A stretch of 64,000 bases of DNA from Bacillota bacterium (GTDB taxonomy: Bacteria; Bacillota; Ch66). Below are positions 51,146 through 60,249 of the stretch, piece by piece. A program made the translations under genes and the position numbers. Every line of letters begins with the position of its first letter. Position 1 is the first letter of the stretch. The stretch covers positions 271,511 to 335,510 of the forward strand of contig JABLXP010000001.1 in assembly GCA_013178045.1 (NCBI GenBank), read 5' to 3'. The notes beneath the pieces were generated by a model. It had not been told where the DNA came from and made no database searches. It saw nothing but the letters and a program-made list of their open reading frames with translations.

Positions 51146-52945
51146 ATGGTAAATTTGCCGGTTAAGTTGCTGATGGGGAATGAGGCCATTGCCTATGGAG
51201 CGCTGGAGGCGGGTGTCCAGGTGGCAACCGCTTACCCTGGAACGCCTGCTTCGGAGATTTTCTCCACGCTGGCTGAGTTGGCCAAGGAGTATGGCTTTTA
51301 TGCCGAGTGGTCTGTTAACGAAAAGGTGGCCTTAGAGGTGGCGGCGGGGGCAGCCTATGCCGGGGCGAGAGCGATTGTTAGCATGAAGCAAGTGGGCCTG
51401 AACGTAGCCGCTGATCCGTTGATGACCCTGGCCTACATTGGTGTCAAAGGCGGACTGGTGTTAGCGGTGGCTGATGACCCGGGTCCGCACAGCTCGCAAA
51501 ATGAGCAGGACACGCGTAAATTTGCCCAGTTTGCCAAGCTGCCCGTCCTGGATCCCGCAAGTCCAGCGGAAGCGAAAGAAATGACAAAAGCCGCCTTTGA
51601 ATTATCCGAGAAATTGTCTCTGCCGGTGATCCTGCGTCCCACCACCCGGACCTGTCACGTCTGTCAGGATGTACCCGTGGGCGAACGGATACCACGGCAA
51701 ACCAGGGTCTACTTCCAGAAGGACCCGGGGTGGACGATCATGCCAGGGCTGGCCGCCCGCCGGCACCCCTGGCTTAATGCTCAACAGGAAAAAGCACGGG
51801 AGTTTTTTAATGGTTCGCCGTTCAACCAGGCGATAATCAGAAACCGCGTCGGGATTATCACTTCGGGGGTTAGCTTTAACTACGTTCAGGAAGCCCTGGA
51901 TTTGCTGGAACAGGAGGCTTCCATCTTGAAAATCGGCACCCCTTATCCCCTGCCCGACCGGGTGGTTCTCAACTTTCTGGGTCAGGTTGACCGGGTGCTC
52001 GTGGTCGAGGAACAGGAGCCGGTCGTGGAAGACCAAGTCATTGCCCTGGCTTGGAAAAATAAGTTAGGCGTGACGATCTCCGGTAAACATGACTGTCTGG
52101 TTCCCCGTGAAGGCGAGTTCGATGTTGATAAGGTCAAAGACATGCTGACAACCTTCTTTGGTTTGGCCCCAAGTGTGGCCACTCGGCCGCAGCTGCCGCC
52201 CTTGCCCCTGCGGACACCCGTCCTGTGTGCGGGTTGCCCCCACCGAGCCTCGTTCTATGCTTTTAAGCAGGCAGCGGCTGGGCAGGATGCAGTGTTTACG
52301 GGTGACATCGGTTGCTATACGCTGGGTGTCATCCCGCCTCTTAACACGGTGGACACCTGTTTGTGCATGGGCGCCAGTGTCACGATTGCGACCGGGCTGG
52401 CCAGGGTCGAACCGGCGCGCAAACACGTGGCCTTCCTGGGGGACTCGACCTTCTTTCATACCGGCTTGCCCGGATTGGTTAACGCGGTATACAACCAGGC
52501 CGACATTACGCTGGTGGTGCTGGATAACCGGACGACCGCGATGACGGGTTTTCAACCCCATCCCGGTTTGGGACGGACGGCTCTGGACCAGGTAACAAAA
52601 CAGCTGGACATTGTCAAAATCGCTGCTGCCTGCGGGGTAGAGTTGGTTTGCGAAGTTGACCCCTATGATCTGGCTACAGCCAAGCAGGTAGCTCGCAAGG
52701 CCATAGCCTTCCCTGGACCGGCGGTGGTGATCATGAAGCGCGAGTGTGTCCATTTGGTCCCGAAGAGATCGGTTTTTCGGGTTAATGTGAACAATTGCGT
52801 GAATTGTAAAATCTGTCTAGAGGAATTTGGCTGTCCAGCCATTACCCTGGACGGCGAACAGGTGATGATCACGGACAACTGCAGCGGATGTGGTGTCTGT
52901 GCCCAGGTTTGTCCTGTGGCCGCCATTGAGGAGGTGCAACTGTGA
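51146..52945 (+). CDS. iorA: Indolepyruvate:ferredoxin oxidoreductase, alpha subunit
   Basis: 599 residues. TPP enzyme interconverting aryl pyruvates and aryl-acetyl-CoA with ferredoxin. The N-terminal pyrimidine-binding domain begins LLMGNEAIAYGALEAGV, the TPP domain includes TGDIGCYTLGVIPPL, and the C-terminus holds cluster motifs CVNCKIC...C and CSGCGVCAQVCPVAA. Start at ATG 51146; a TTG at 51155 with GGGAG 9 bp upstream fits as well. Preceded by a leader with an attenuator. Overlaps iorB by GTGA. Confidence 0.93.
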   Translation: MVNLPVKLLMGNEAIAYGALEAGVQVATAYPGTPASEIFSTLAELAKEYGFYAEWSVNEKVALEVAAGAAYAGARAIVSMKQVGLNVAADPLMTLAYIGVKGGLVLAVADDPGPHSSQNEQDTRKFAQFAKLPVLDPASPAEAKEMTKAAFELSEKLSLPVILRPTTRTCHVCQDVPVGERIPRQTRVYFQKDPGWTIMPGLAARRHPWLNAQQEKAREFFNGSPFNQAIIRNRVGIITSGVSFNYVQEALDLLEQEASILKIGTPYPLPDRVVLNFLGQVDRVLVVEEQEPVVEDQVIALAWKNKLGVTISGKHDCLVPREGEFDVDKVKDMLTTFFGLAPSVATRPQLPPLPLRTPVLCAGCPHRASFYAFKQAAAGQDAVFTGDIGCYTLGVIPPLNTVDTCLCMGASVTIATGLARVEPARKHVAFLGDSTFFHTGLPGLVNAVYNQADITLVVLDNRTTAMTGFQPHPGLGRTALDQVTKQLDIVKIAAACGVELVCEVDPYDLATAKQVARKAIAFPGPAVVIMKRECVHLVPKRSVFRVNVNNCVNCKICLEEFGCPAITLDGEQVMITDNCSGCGVCAQVCPVAAIEEVQL

Positions 52946-53532
52946 AGATTGACATTGTCATCGCCGGAGTGGGGGGACAGGGGAATGTCTTGATGTCCAG
53001 GATTTTAGCCCGGGCGGCCATGGAGGCCGGGCTGGCGGTGCGAACCTCCGAAGTGATCGGGATGGCCCAGCGGGGTGGGCCGGTGACCAGCCAGGTCAGA
53101 ATGGGTGATGCTCTTTACGGCGGGCTTATCCCCGACCGGCAGGCCGACATTATCCTGGGATTGGAACTGGCGGAGACAGTCCGCGTTCTGCCCAAACTGA
53201 AGCCAGGTGGCCGGGTGATCACCAGTTCTACCAGCCTGGTGCCGGTTTCCGTTGCGGTTGGTCTGTCAACCTATGATCGGGAGGCCCTCTTGCAGTACCT
53301 ACAAACCATGACTTCCCGGCCGGTGATCTTCGACGCCGTAAGTCTGGCCCTTCAGGTAGGTAACGCCAGGGCAGCAAACGTCGTGCTGCTGGGGGCCTTA
53401 TCCACGCTACCAGTTCTCCCTTTTTCTCCAGAAACGCTAATGCGGTGCTGCCTGGAGTCTATCCCAGCACAGTTCCAATCCATTAACCAAAAAGCTTTTG
53501 AACTTGGCCGTCGTATTATGGAGGTGGATTAA
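52942..53532 (+). CDS. iorB: Indolepyruvate:ferredoxin oxidoreductase, beta subunit
   Basis: 196 residues, gamma-type domain of 2-oxoacid:ferredoxin oxidoreductases. Motifs are IVIAGVGGQGNVLMSRIL and SEVIGMAQRGGPVTSQVR. It forms the complex with IorA. The start overlaps the iorA stop and its own stop is 1 bp before paaK, so three genes are co-translated. Confidence 0.95.
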   Translation: MKIDIVIAGVGGQGNVLMSRILARAAMEAGLAVRTSEVIGMAQRGGPVTSQVRMGDALYGGLIPDRQADIILGLELAETVRVLPKLKPGGRVITSSTSLVPVSVAVGLSTYDREALLQYLQTMTSRPVIFDAVSLALQVGNARAANVVLLGALSTLPVLPFSPETLMRCCLESIPAQFQSINQKAFELGRRIMEVD

Positions 53533-53533
53533 A

Positions 53534-54823
53534 TTGAACGGGCAACTAGCCAGAAACCCCAAGCCTGACACGGTTAACCTGGAGGCTATTGCGTCCTACC
53601 AGGAACCAAAACTGCGGGAAATGATCACTCGGCTTTATGCAAATTCGCCCTTCTACCGTGCCAAGCTGGATCAGGCTGGAATTAAACCTGTTGATATTCA
53701 AACCATGGCGGATTTAAGTAAAGTTCCCTTCACGACGAAAGAAGAGCTGCGCCTGGGTTATCCACTTGGTTTAATGGCTGTGCCCGAGGAGGAGATCGTG
53801 CGCATCCATTCCTCGTCGGGAACAACAGGCAAACCGATCATTATCCCTTATACCCGGCAAGATGTGGAGACCTGGGCTGAAATGATGGCCCGCTGTCTGG
53901 CCATGGCCGGTGTGACCAGGCGAGACCGGGTCCAGATCACACCCGGCTACGGTTTATGGACGGCCGGCATCGGTTTTCAGGCTGGGGTGGAAAGGCTAGG
54001 GGCAATGGCGATACCCACCGGCCCGGGCAACACGGAAAAACAGTTGGAGATGATGATTGATCTCCAAACCACAGTTTTGATCGGTACTGCCTCCTACGGA
54101 CTACTGCTGGCTGAGGAGATCCATCGGCGCGGGCTGCGGGACAAGATAAGCCTGCGGGTGGGCATTTTCGGTTCGGAACGCTGGGGTAATCACATGCGGG
54201 CACGAATTGAGAAGCTCTTGGCGATCGAAACCTTTGATATTTACGGCTTAACGGAAATCTATGGCCCGGGGATCGCCATTGATTGCCCTGAGCACGCGGG
54301 GATGCATTACTGGTGGGATCATCTGCTGTTTGAAATCATTGACCCGCATACTGGCCAGCCTTTACCGGCCGGAGAGCAGGGGGAATTGGTTATCACCACG
54401 TTAACTAAGGAAGGCATGCCGCTTCTGCGGTTCCGCACCCGGGATATCACCAGGATTATCGCCGAACAGTGTGCCTGTGGGAGCAACTGTCCCATGATCG
54501 AAAAAGTCCTGGGTCGCAGTGATGATCGGATCAAGGTGAAAGGGGTCAACATTTACCCGGGGCAGTTGGAAGACGTGCTGGAAATGACGGAAGGGGCTTC
54601 CAGCGAATATCAGATCATCATCTCGCGCCAGGATGCCAAGGATTATCTACTGTTGAAAGTTGAACATGAAGAGGGATACAATCCCGAAGAAGTAGCCACC
54701 CGTTTGCGGCGAAACATCAAAGCCCGGATCGGCATTGCTGTCGATGTGGAGTGTCTGCCCGTGGCTTCTTTACCCCGAAGTGAAAAGAAGAGCAAACGGA
54801 TTTTTGATTACCGCGAGTATTAA
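53534..54823 (+). CDS. paaK: Phenylacetate-CoA ligase family protein
   Basis: 429 residues, adenylate-forming enzyme that activates aryl acetates to CoA thioesters. The AMP-binding P-loop is HSSSGTTGKPIIIPYT, followed by YGLTEIYGPG and the C-terminal ARIGIAVDVECLPVASLPRS. The TTG at 53534 has GGAGGTGG 6 bp upstream. With iorAB it can link aryl acids, aryl-acetyl-CoA and aryl pyruvates in either direction. Substrate range not readable. Confidence 0.93.
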   Translation: MNGQLARNPKPDTVNLEAIASYQEPKLREMITRLYANSPFYRAKLDQAGIKPVDIQTMADLSKVPFTTKEELRLGYPLGLMAVPEEEIVRIHSSSGTTGKPIIIPYTRQDVETWAEMMARCLAMAGVTRRDRVQITPGYGLWTAGIGFQAGVERLGAMAIPTGPGNTEKQLEMMIDLQTTVLIGTASYGLLLAEEIHRRGLRDKISLRVGIFGSERWGNHMRARIEKLLAIETFDIYGLTEIYGPGIAIDCPEHAGMHYWWDHLLFEIIDPHTGQPLPAGEQGELVITTLTKEGMPLLRFRTRDITRIIAEQCACGSNCPMIEKVLGRSDDRIKVKGVNIYPGQLEDVLEMTEGASSEYQIIISRQDAKDYLLLKVEHEEGYNPEEVATRLRRNIKARIGIAVDVECLPVASLPRSEKKSKRIFDYREY

Positions 54824-54879
54824 CCCTTTGCCGGGTAAAACAGGGTAAAATTATATAAATAATGTGATCGGCAAATAAG

Positions 54880-54923
54880 AGCCAGGGTTCACGCTATAAC
54901 AGGACCCCGGCTTTAATTTTTTT
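54880..54923 (+). terminator. Terminator after paaK
   Basis: Imperfect stem AGCCAGGGTTC (54880-54890) / GGACCCCGGCT (54902-54912) with one mismatch, followed by TTAATTTTTTT. Confidence 0.75.
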
Positions 54924-54984
54924 ACATACAGGACTCTGATTTAAACTTAAAAGGATGTTTTTTCTCATCACTCATCTCAAAAGG

Positions 54985-55015
54985 AGAATTTTTGGTCCCA
55001 AGTAATAAAAATTCT
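54985..55015 (+). repeat. AT-rich inverted repeat before the starch-binding genes
   Basis: Perfect 9-bp arms AGAATTTTT (54985-54993) and AAAAATTCT (55007-55015), 13-nt loop. Could be an operator or a leader hairpin; nothing else recognised in the 54924-55058 gap. Confidence 0.4.
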
Positions 55016-55072
55016 GCCGATCTTGAATACTAAATTTAGATGCAAAAACAAGCTTGCAGGGAGGTGAGAAAT

Positions 55073-55441
55073 GTGCCAAGAAAAACAACGAAAACCACCG
55101 ATACTGACAAAGGGAAGCGGCAACATGCAGCCGAAATTGAGGGCGGAGTGATGATTCGTCCGGTGCCGCTCACCCGGGGTGAACAGGTCACCATCACCTA
55201 CGATGGGCTGTTGTCCTATGCCGGCGCGGATCAAGTTTATCTTCACAGCGGTTTTGGCAGTAACCAGAACTGGCAACAGGTATATGATCACAAAATGGTG
55301 CGGACTGCCCGAGGATGGGAAACAACCTTTGAGATAACTGATGGCAGTCGGCTGAATTTTTGTTTTAAGGATAGTGCCAATAACTGGGATAACAATTATG
55401 GTAAAAACTGGAGTTACGAAATTCACGAGGGTGATTTATAG
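55073..55441 (+). CDS. Stand-alone starch-binding-like module (CBM25/53 type), copy 1
   Basis: 122 residues. A Lys/Thr-rich N-terminal tail (~30 residues) precedes one carbohydrate-binding domain with the repeated core VTITYDGLLSYAGADQVYLH and the tail CFKDSANNWDNNYGKNWSY. These Trp/Tyr/Asn patterns match CBM25/CBM53 starch-binding domains. There is no signal peptide and no catalytic domain. GTG at 55073 chosen because GGGAGGTGAG lies just upstream. A close paralogue follows 15 bp later, then a glycogen-synthase-like gene, so it probably binds glycogen in the cytoplasm. Confidence 0.82.
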   Translation: MPRKTTKTTDTDKGKRQHAAEIEGGVMIRPVPLTRGEQVTITYDGLLSYAGADQVYLHSGFGSNQNWQQVYDHKMVRTARGWETTFEITDGSRLNFCFKDSANNWDNNYGKNWSYEIHEGDL

Positions 55442-55455
55442 GAGGTCGGCTAACG

Positions 55456-55779
55456 ATGATGACAGGAAAACAGGAACCGGGAGGAATTACTATCAATCCT
55501 TACCCGCTTAATGCGGGGGAATTGGTCACCGTCACGTATAATGGTTTGCTGGCCCAATCAGGTGCCGATCAGGTTTACCTGCATATGGGTTACGGTGATG
55601 GCTGGCACAACACCCAGGATCTCAAAATGCAAAAAACTCAGCGTGGCTGGGAAAAAAGTTTTTCCCTGACTGAAGCAGGCTCCCTGAATCTTTGTTTTAA
55701 AGATAGTGCCAATAACTGGGATAACAATAACGGAAAGAACTGGACCTACCCCATTGATAACCCGCGATTCACTACCTAG
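55456..55779 (+). CDS. Stand-alone starch-binding-like module (CBM25/53 type), copy 2
   Basis: 107 residues, essentially the binding domain alone. It shares with copy 1 the cores VTVTYNGLLAQSGADQVYLH and CFKDSANNWDNNNGKNWTY, indicating tandem duplication. No signal peptide. AGGAGG lies 10 bp before the ATG. Followed by a terminator and then the GT4 gene. Possible role: targeting or priming subunit for glycogen enzymes; inferred from context and from the CBM53 repeats fused to plant starch synthase III. Confidence 0.82.
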   Translation: MMTGKQEPGGITINPYPLNAGELVTVTYNGLLAQSGADQVYLHMGYGDGWHNTQDLKMQKTQRGWEKSFSLTEAGSLNLCFKDSANNWDNNNGKNWTYPIDNPRFTT

Positions 55780-55801
55780 GTAGAGATTGTGCCTGAAAAA
55801 G

Positions 55802-55838
55802 AGTTCCTACCTTCGCCAGGGGTAGGAACTTTTTGTTT
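55802..55838 (+). terminator. Terminator after the starch-binding gene pair
   Basis: Perfect 10-bp stem AGTTCCTACC (55802-55811) / GGTAGGAACT (55821-55830), 9-nt loop, then TTTTTGTTTA. Confidence 0.92.
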
Positions 55839-55924
55839 ATTAATTGTCCAGTCAGTGCATACAAACAATTTGCCGGGCAAAAAATATGAGGAATAAGGCA
55901 AATTTAATAAGGAGGTAAAAGGCT

Positions 55925-57193
55925 ATGCAGATCTTGATGCTGTCTTGGGAGTACCCTCCCCGCAGTGTTGGTGGTTTGGGCCAGCATGTTTATGAATTAT
56001 CCCGGGCCTTGAGCCGTCAGGGACAGGAAGTTCACGTGATTACCTGCGGTATTGAGGGAGCTGCTCCTTTCGAGGTGGTCGATGGGGTCAAGGTTCACCG
56101 TGTTCAGCCCTATACCCTGCATGCGCCAGACCTGATCACCTGGGTGCTCCAGCTTAATTTGAGTATGTTGGAGTACGCCATCCGCCTCATCAACACAGGA
56201 GGGGGAGTGGATTTGATTCATGCCCACGATTGGCTAACGGCATATGCTGGACGGGCGCTCAAGCATGCTTATCGATTACCACTGGTGGCCACCATCCACG
56301 CGACCGAATATGGACGAAATCACGGACTGCATAATGACCAGCAGCGGTACATCAGTGGGGTAGAATGGTGGCTGACCTACGAAGCCTGGCGGGTAATCTG
56401 CTGTAGTTATTACATGAAGAACGAGGTCAAGGGAGTTTTCCAGTTGCCAGACGACAAAATTCGGGTTATCCCGAATGGGGTTAATCCGCAGAACTTTGTG
56501 GTTAGTGAGAATGAGCCGTACAATCGGGACGATTATGCTCACCCGAGTGAAAAAATCGTCTTTTACGTCGGGCGGCTGGTGCATGAAAAAGGAGTCCAGG
56601 TTTTACTAGAGGCGGCTCCCAAAATTCTGGCCTCTTACCCGCGCACGAAGTTCATCATTGCTGGACGTGGACCAAATGAAAACTATCTCAAACATCGAGC
56701 CCAAGAGTTGGGGATCTCCAACTCTGTTTACTTCACGGGCTATATAGACGATCAGACCCGCAACCGACTGTATTCCTATGCCAATGTAGCGGTCTTTCCC
56801 AGCCTTTATGAACCTTTTGGCATCGTTGCTCTGGAGGCGATGGCAGCCAGAACGCCAGTAGTGGTTTCTGATACCGGGGGCTTAGCGGAAATCATTGAAG
56901 AAGGGGTTGATGGACTCAAGGCCCACCCTGGTTCCTCCGACTCACTGGCGGCGCGGATCCTAGAGATTCTATATCAGCCTCACCTCGGCCAGCGGTTGAG
57001 GGAAAAGGCTTACAGCAAAGTTGTCCGTCACTTTAATTGGGAAGAAATTGCCGAACAAACCATGGCACTCTACCAGGAGGTGCGCATTCAGTACGCCAAG
57101 AGTATCTGGGCACCGCCGAACGCCTTAGAAAATGCGTTGAAACATTCTTCCCGCTATCGGACAAATCGAGTGGGTGAACCAAGAGTTAGCTAG
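55925..57193 (+). CDS. GT4-family glycosyltransferase, glycogen-synthase-like
   Basis: 422 residues, GT-B fold. The N-terminal nucleotide-sugar fold shows SWEYPPRSVGGLGQHVYEL and HAHDWLTAYAG, as in glycogen synthases; the C-terminal domain shows FYVGRLVHEKGVQVLLEA and the GT4 EPFGIVALE (E-x7-E) motif, followed by DTGGLAEII. This group includes GlgA-like and GlgM-like alpha-1,4-glucan or maltose-1-phosphate synthases in bacteria and archaea. Adjacent starch-binding modules support a glycogen role; donor sugar is not determined. Strong AAGGAGGT site. Confidence 0.85.
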   Translation: MQILMLSWEYPPRSVGGLGQHVYELSRALSRQGQEVHVITCGIEGAAPFEVVDGVKVHRVQPYTLHAPDLITWVLQLNLSMLEYAIRLINTGGGVDLIHAHDWLTAYAGRALKHAYRLPLVATIHATEYGRNHGLHNDQQRYISGVEWWLTYEAWRVICCSYYMKNEVKGVFQLPDDKIRVIPNGVNPQNFVVSENEPYNRDDYAHPSEKIVFYVGRLVHEKGVQVLLEAAPKILASYPRTKFIIAGRGPNENYLKHRAQELGISNSVYFTGYIDDQTRNRLYSYANVAVFPSLYEPFGIVALEAMAARTPVVVSDTGGLAEIIEEGVDGLKAHPGSSDSLAARILEILYQPHLGQRLREKAYSKVVRHFNWEEIAEQTMALYQEVRIQYAKSIWAPPNALENALKHSSRYRTNRVGEPRVS

Positions 57194-57258
57194 CCTAACG
57201 TCGAGTCATATTTGTGGTTTACAGTAAGTAACATCAGGATAGACAGGAGTTGTAGCCC

Positions 57259-59760
57259 ATGAAAGTGATCATTATGGCCGGGGGTGAGGGCACGCGCCTG
57301 CGCCCCCTTACGTGCGACCGGCCCAAACCAATGGTGCCGATCATGAACCGACCCATTATGGAGCATATTGTGAATCTGCTCAAACAGCACGGGCTGACCG
57401 AAATTGGTGTCACCCTGCAGTACCTACCTGAAGCGATCAAGAGCTACTTTGGGGACGGTGGTGAATTTGGCGTCCAGATGCGTTATTTTGTGGAAGAGGT
57501 CCCGCTGGGAACGGCCGGAAGTGTGAAGAATGCCGAAGCGTTTCTGGATGATACCTTTCTGGTTATCAGTGGGGACGCTTTAACCGATCTGGACCTGTCG
57601 GCGGCGATCGCTTTTCACCGGGAAAAGAAGTCGATAGCCACGATTGTCTTAACCGTGGTTGATTCCCCACTCGAGTACGGGGTGGTGATTACGGAACAGC
57701 AGGGGCGAATCACTCAGTTTTTAGAAAAACCGAGTTGGGGCGAAGTCTTTTCCGATCAGGTAAACACCGGGATCTACATTCTGGAACCGGAAGTGCTTAC
57801 TTATTTCAAAGCCGGCCAAAACTTTGACTTCAGCAAGGACCTGTTCCCTCTGCTGCTTAAACACAATCAGCCGTTGTACGGCTGCGTGGTGCCGGGCTAC
57901 TGGTGTGATGTCGGCAACCTCCAGCAGTATCAGCAGGCCCACACAGATATCTTGGCTGGCCGGGTTAAAGTCAATATCCCCGGCCGCTGTGTGGGGGACC
58001 AGATCTGGGTTGGGCCGGGGAGCGAGATCCATCCAACGGCCAGTCTGCGGGGTCCCCTTTTGATCGGTGATAACTGTCAAATTGGGCCGGATGTGGTGAT
58101 TGAGCCTTACTCGGTTTTGGGTAACAACACGGTGGTCGAAGCCAGGGCCTCCGTCAAACGCAGTATCCTCTGGGACAGCAATTACATCGGCAAAAAGGCT
58201 GAACTGCGCGGCGCTACCCTGGGCAACCGGGTAAAAGTGAAACCCAATTCCTTTATCTTTGAGGGGGCGGTGATCGGTGACGATACGGTCATCAATTCTC
58301 AGAGCATTATTAAACCCAATGTAAAAATCTGGCCGGCCAAAGTCATTGACCAGGGCACTGTGGTCAATGACAGTCTGGTCTGGGGGACGCGCTGCGCTCG
58401 CAGTCTCTTTGGTGCCAACGGGGTAACCGGTCAGATCAACCTGGAAATCACGCCGGAATTTATGACCAAGCTCGGAGCGGCTTATGGTACCTGGCTGGGG
58501 AATTCGGCCCGGGTGGCAGTCAGTGCTGATGCTTATGGCGCCTCGCAAATGCTGAAAAAAGCGCTGATTGCGGGGATTCTCTCTACCGGGGTAACGGTTT
58601 TCGATTTGGGCAAGGCCACGACGCCGGTCTGCCGGTTCTCGGTCCGTTCCCTCGAGGTCAAAGGAGGAATCCACGTCAAAATTGCTCCGAACGACCTGGA
58701 TAAGATTATCCTCACCTTCATCAACTCACAGGGCGCGGATATCTCTAAAGGCGATGAGCGCAAAATCGAGGGGTTGTTTACTCGGGAGGAGTTCCGGCGG
58801 ATCGCCAGCCAGGAGGTAGCCGAGGCGACAAATCTACCCCAACTGAATGAGACTTATCTGGAAAACTTACGGGCTTCGGTTAACCAGGCCGGAATTAAAA
58901 ACGAAGGTTTTAAGCTGCTTCTTGATTATGATCCCGAAAACATGTCGCGCCTCGTCCCTACGCTTTTGAGCGAACTTGGTTGTTCAGTTACGCGGTTTGA
59001 GCTACCGGGGAACAGTGGGCCAGGTCGGCCGCGAAATTTTGCTGACATTGTTAAGCAACTGCCGCAATTGGCGGAAACGGTCAAAAGAAAAGGGGCAGAC
59101 TTGGGAGTGGTGATGGATAACAACGGTGAGCAGCTCATCTTGATCGATGAAAAAGGGCAGGTGATCAGTGATGAATTGTTTACGGCCCTGGTTTCGCTGA
59201 TTATTTTGAAATCTCGGGTTGGCGGAACTGTCGCGGTGCCGGTAACTGCCCCCAGGGTGATTGAACAAATGGCGCGTCAATACGATGGCCGGGTTGTGCG
59301 GACCAAGGTCGGACCCCAGTCTTTTATGGAAAAAGTCCTGAGCCAGGATATTGTGGCCATTCAAGGGGAATTCTCCCAGTTTCAACTTCATTTTGATGCC
59401 CTGGCGGCCCTGATTAAAATCATGGAATATTTAAGCCAAAACGGGATCCGGCTTTCGGAGCTCCGGGAAGCAATTCCCCAGTTCCACCTGAGTCAGAAGG
59501 CGATTGACTGCCCGTGGGAAGCCAAGGGCAGGGTGATGCGCACCCTGATCGAAGAAAAACAGGGCGAAAAGGTTGAACTTCTAGAGGGGATCAAGGTTTA
59601 CCACGATGAAGGCTGGGCCCTGGTCCTGCCGGATGCGGACGAGCCGTTGTGTCGGGTTTACAGCGAAGGTTTTTCTCAGGAGATTGCCGACTCGCTAACC
59701 GAGATGTATGCCGGCCGGATCAATGAGATTGCCAGGGGACAGGAGCAGACGGTAGAGTAA
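57259..59760 (+). CDS. Nucleotidyltransferase-hexapeptide-PMM-like fusion (Mpg type)
   Basis: 833 residues. Residues 1-235 are a sugar-phosphate nucleotidyltransferase ([28 protein letters not shown]). Residues about 240-375 are left-handed beta-helix hexapeptide repeats. Residues about 380-830 are a phosphomannomutase/phosphoglucomutase-like region. In the latter the phosphoserine loop reads KIAPNDLDK (474-482) in place of TASHNP and the metal loop reads MDNNGEQ (619-625) in place of DxDGDR, so mutase activity is doubtful. Similar three-part proteins in cyanobacteria are annotated mannose-1-phosphate guanylyltransferase. Next to a glycogen-synthase-like gene, glucose-1-phosphate may be the substrate; NTP unknown. 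Confidence 0.88.
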   Translation: MKVIIMAGGEGTRLRPLTCDRPKPMVPIMNRPIMEHIVNLLKQHGLTEIGVTLQYLPEAIKSYFGDGGEFGVQMRYFVEEVPLGTAGSVKNAEAFLDDTFLVISGDALTDLDLSAAIAFHREKKSIATIVLTVVDSPLEYGVVITEQQGRITQFLEKPSWGEVFSDQVNTGIYILEPEVLTYFKAGQNFDFSKDLFPLLLKHNQPLYGCVVPGYWCDVGNLQQYQQAHTDILAGRVKVNIPGRCVGDQIWVGPGSEIHPTASLRGPLLIGDNCQIGPDVVIEPYSVLGNNTVVEARASVKRSILWDSNYIGKKAELRGATLGNRVKVKPNSFIFEGAVIGDDTVINSQSIIKPNVKIWPAKVIDQGTVVNDSLVWGTRCARSLFGANGVTGQINLEITPEFMTKLGAAYGTWLGNSARVAVSADAYGASQMLKKALIAGILSTGVTVFDLGKATTPVCRFSVRSLEVKGGIHVKIAPNDLDKIILTFINSQGADISKGDERKIEGLFTREEFRRIASQEVAEATNLPQLNETYLENLRASVNQAGIKNEGFKLLLDYDPENMSRLVPTLLSELGCSVTRFELPGNSGPGRPRNFADIVKQLPQLAETVKRKGADLGVVMDNNGEQLILIDEKGQVISDELFTALVSLIILKSRVGGTVAVPVTAPRVIEQMARQYDGRVVRTKVGPQSFMEKVLSQDIVAIQGEFSQFQLHFDALAALIKIMEYLSQNGIRLSELREAIPQFHLSQKAIDCPWEAKGRVMRTLIEEKQGEKVELLEGIKVYHDEGWALVLPDADEPLCRVYSEGFSQEIADSLTEMYAGRINEIARGQEQTVE

Positions 59761-59779
59761 GTAACAGTTTTAGTTAGAT

Positions 59780-59823
59780 AAAGCCCATCCTTGATTCGGC
59801 AAGGTGGGCTTAGAATTTTTTTG
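59780..59823 (+). terminator. Terminator after the nucleotidyltransferase fusion
   Basis: Stem AAGCCCA-t-CCTTG (from 59781) / CAAGG-TGGGCTT (to 59811), then AGAATTTTTTTG. Confidence 0.88.
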
Positions 59824-59931
59824 TTTTGAAGTTAATCATTAATTTATTTAAGCAGGAAATTCATTAAATAATATTGTAATGATATGTTGAACAAGTTAGA
59901 AGTCACTTTAGATCCTTTCATAATTGGTGCT

Positions 59932-59956
59932 ACACTGCACCATCATGGTGCAGTGT
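59932..59956 (+). promoter_or_regulatory. 25-bp palindrome: candidate enhancer for the sigma-54 promoter
   Basis: Perfect 12-bp arms (left arm ACACTGCACCAT) around a single C at 59944. A second short palindrome TGACCGGTCA follows at 59958-59967. Centre about 75 bp upstream of the -24 element, the usual place for an enhancer-binding-protein site. Contains TGCA half-sites like those of RocR-type activators. Confidence 0.6.
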
Positions 59957-60016
59957 TTGACCGGTCAGATTTCTCTAGTGTTTGTGGAACCTTGTGATTA
60001 CGCTAGCTTCTCTAAG

Positions 60017-60032
60017 TGGCATGAAACTTGCT
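60017..60032 (+). promoter_or_regulatory. Sigma-54 (-24/-12) promoter of the TRAP operon
   Basis: TGGCATG-AAAC-TTGCT: GG (60018-60019), exactly 10 bp, GC (60030-60031), close to the consensus TGGCAC-N5-TTGC. It lies about 218 bp before the TRAP permease start. Confidence 0.75.
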
Positions 60033-60095
60033 TAATAAACTAATGTAGCTGTTTGAATATTTATTATCATGATTTTATGTCAACTGGCACTGCCC

Positions 60096-60202
60096 AACCC
60101 AGGAAGAGGAGCTATATCCTGGGTTCTTGCAATCAGGAGGTGGTTGATTAACTACGGTATGATTAGCTTGGTTTTATTGTTCAACTAATCATCGTGGTAA
60201 CC
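60096..60202 (+). promoter_or_regulatory. Structured 5' leader of the TRAP operon
   Basis: Two hairpins: AACCCAGGA (60096-60104) / TCCTGGGTT (60117-60125), and a longer one built from GGTT (60142), ACTACG (60151) and ATGATTAG (60159) pairing with CTAATCAT (60185), CGTGGT (60193) and AACC (60199). Neither has a T-run. Could stabilise the mRNA or control translation. No known riboswitch recognised. The 59824-59931 stretch is AT-rich and empty. Confidence 0.45.
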
Positions 60203-60249
60203 AACTTGTACAAGAAACGGTAATCGAGCTATGACAGGAGGAGTGTTAA

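Noticed and set aside
57721..58674. 317-codon minus-strand ORF inside the nucleotidyltransferase fusion
   Set aside because: Long only because of codon bias in the opposite strand; it has no recognisable motif.
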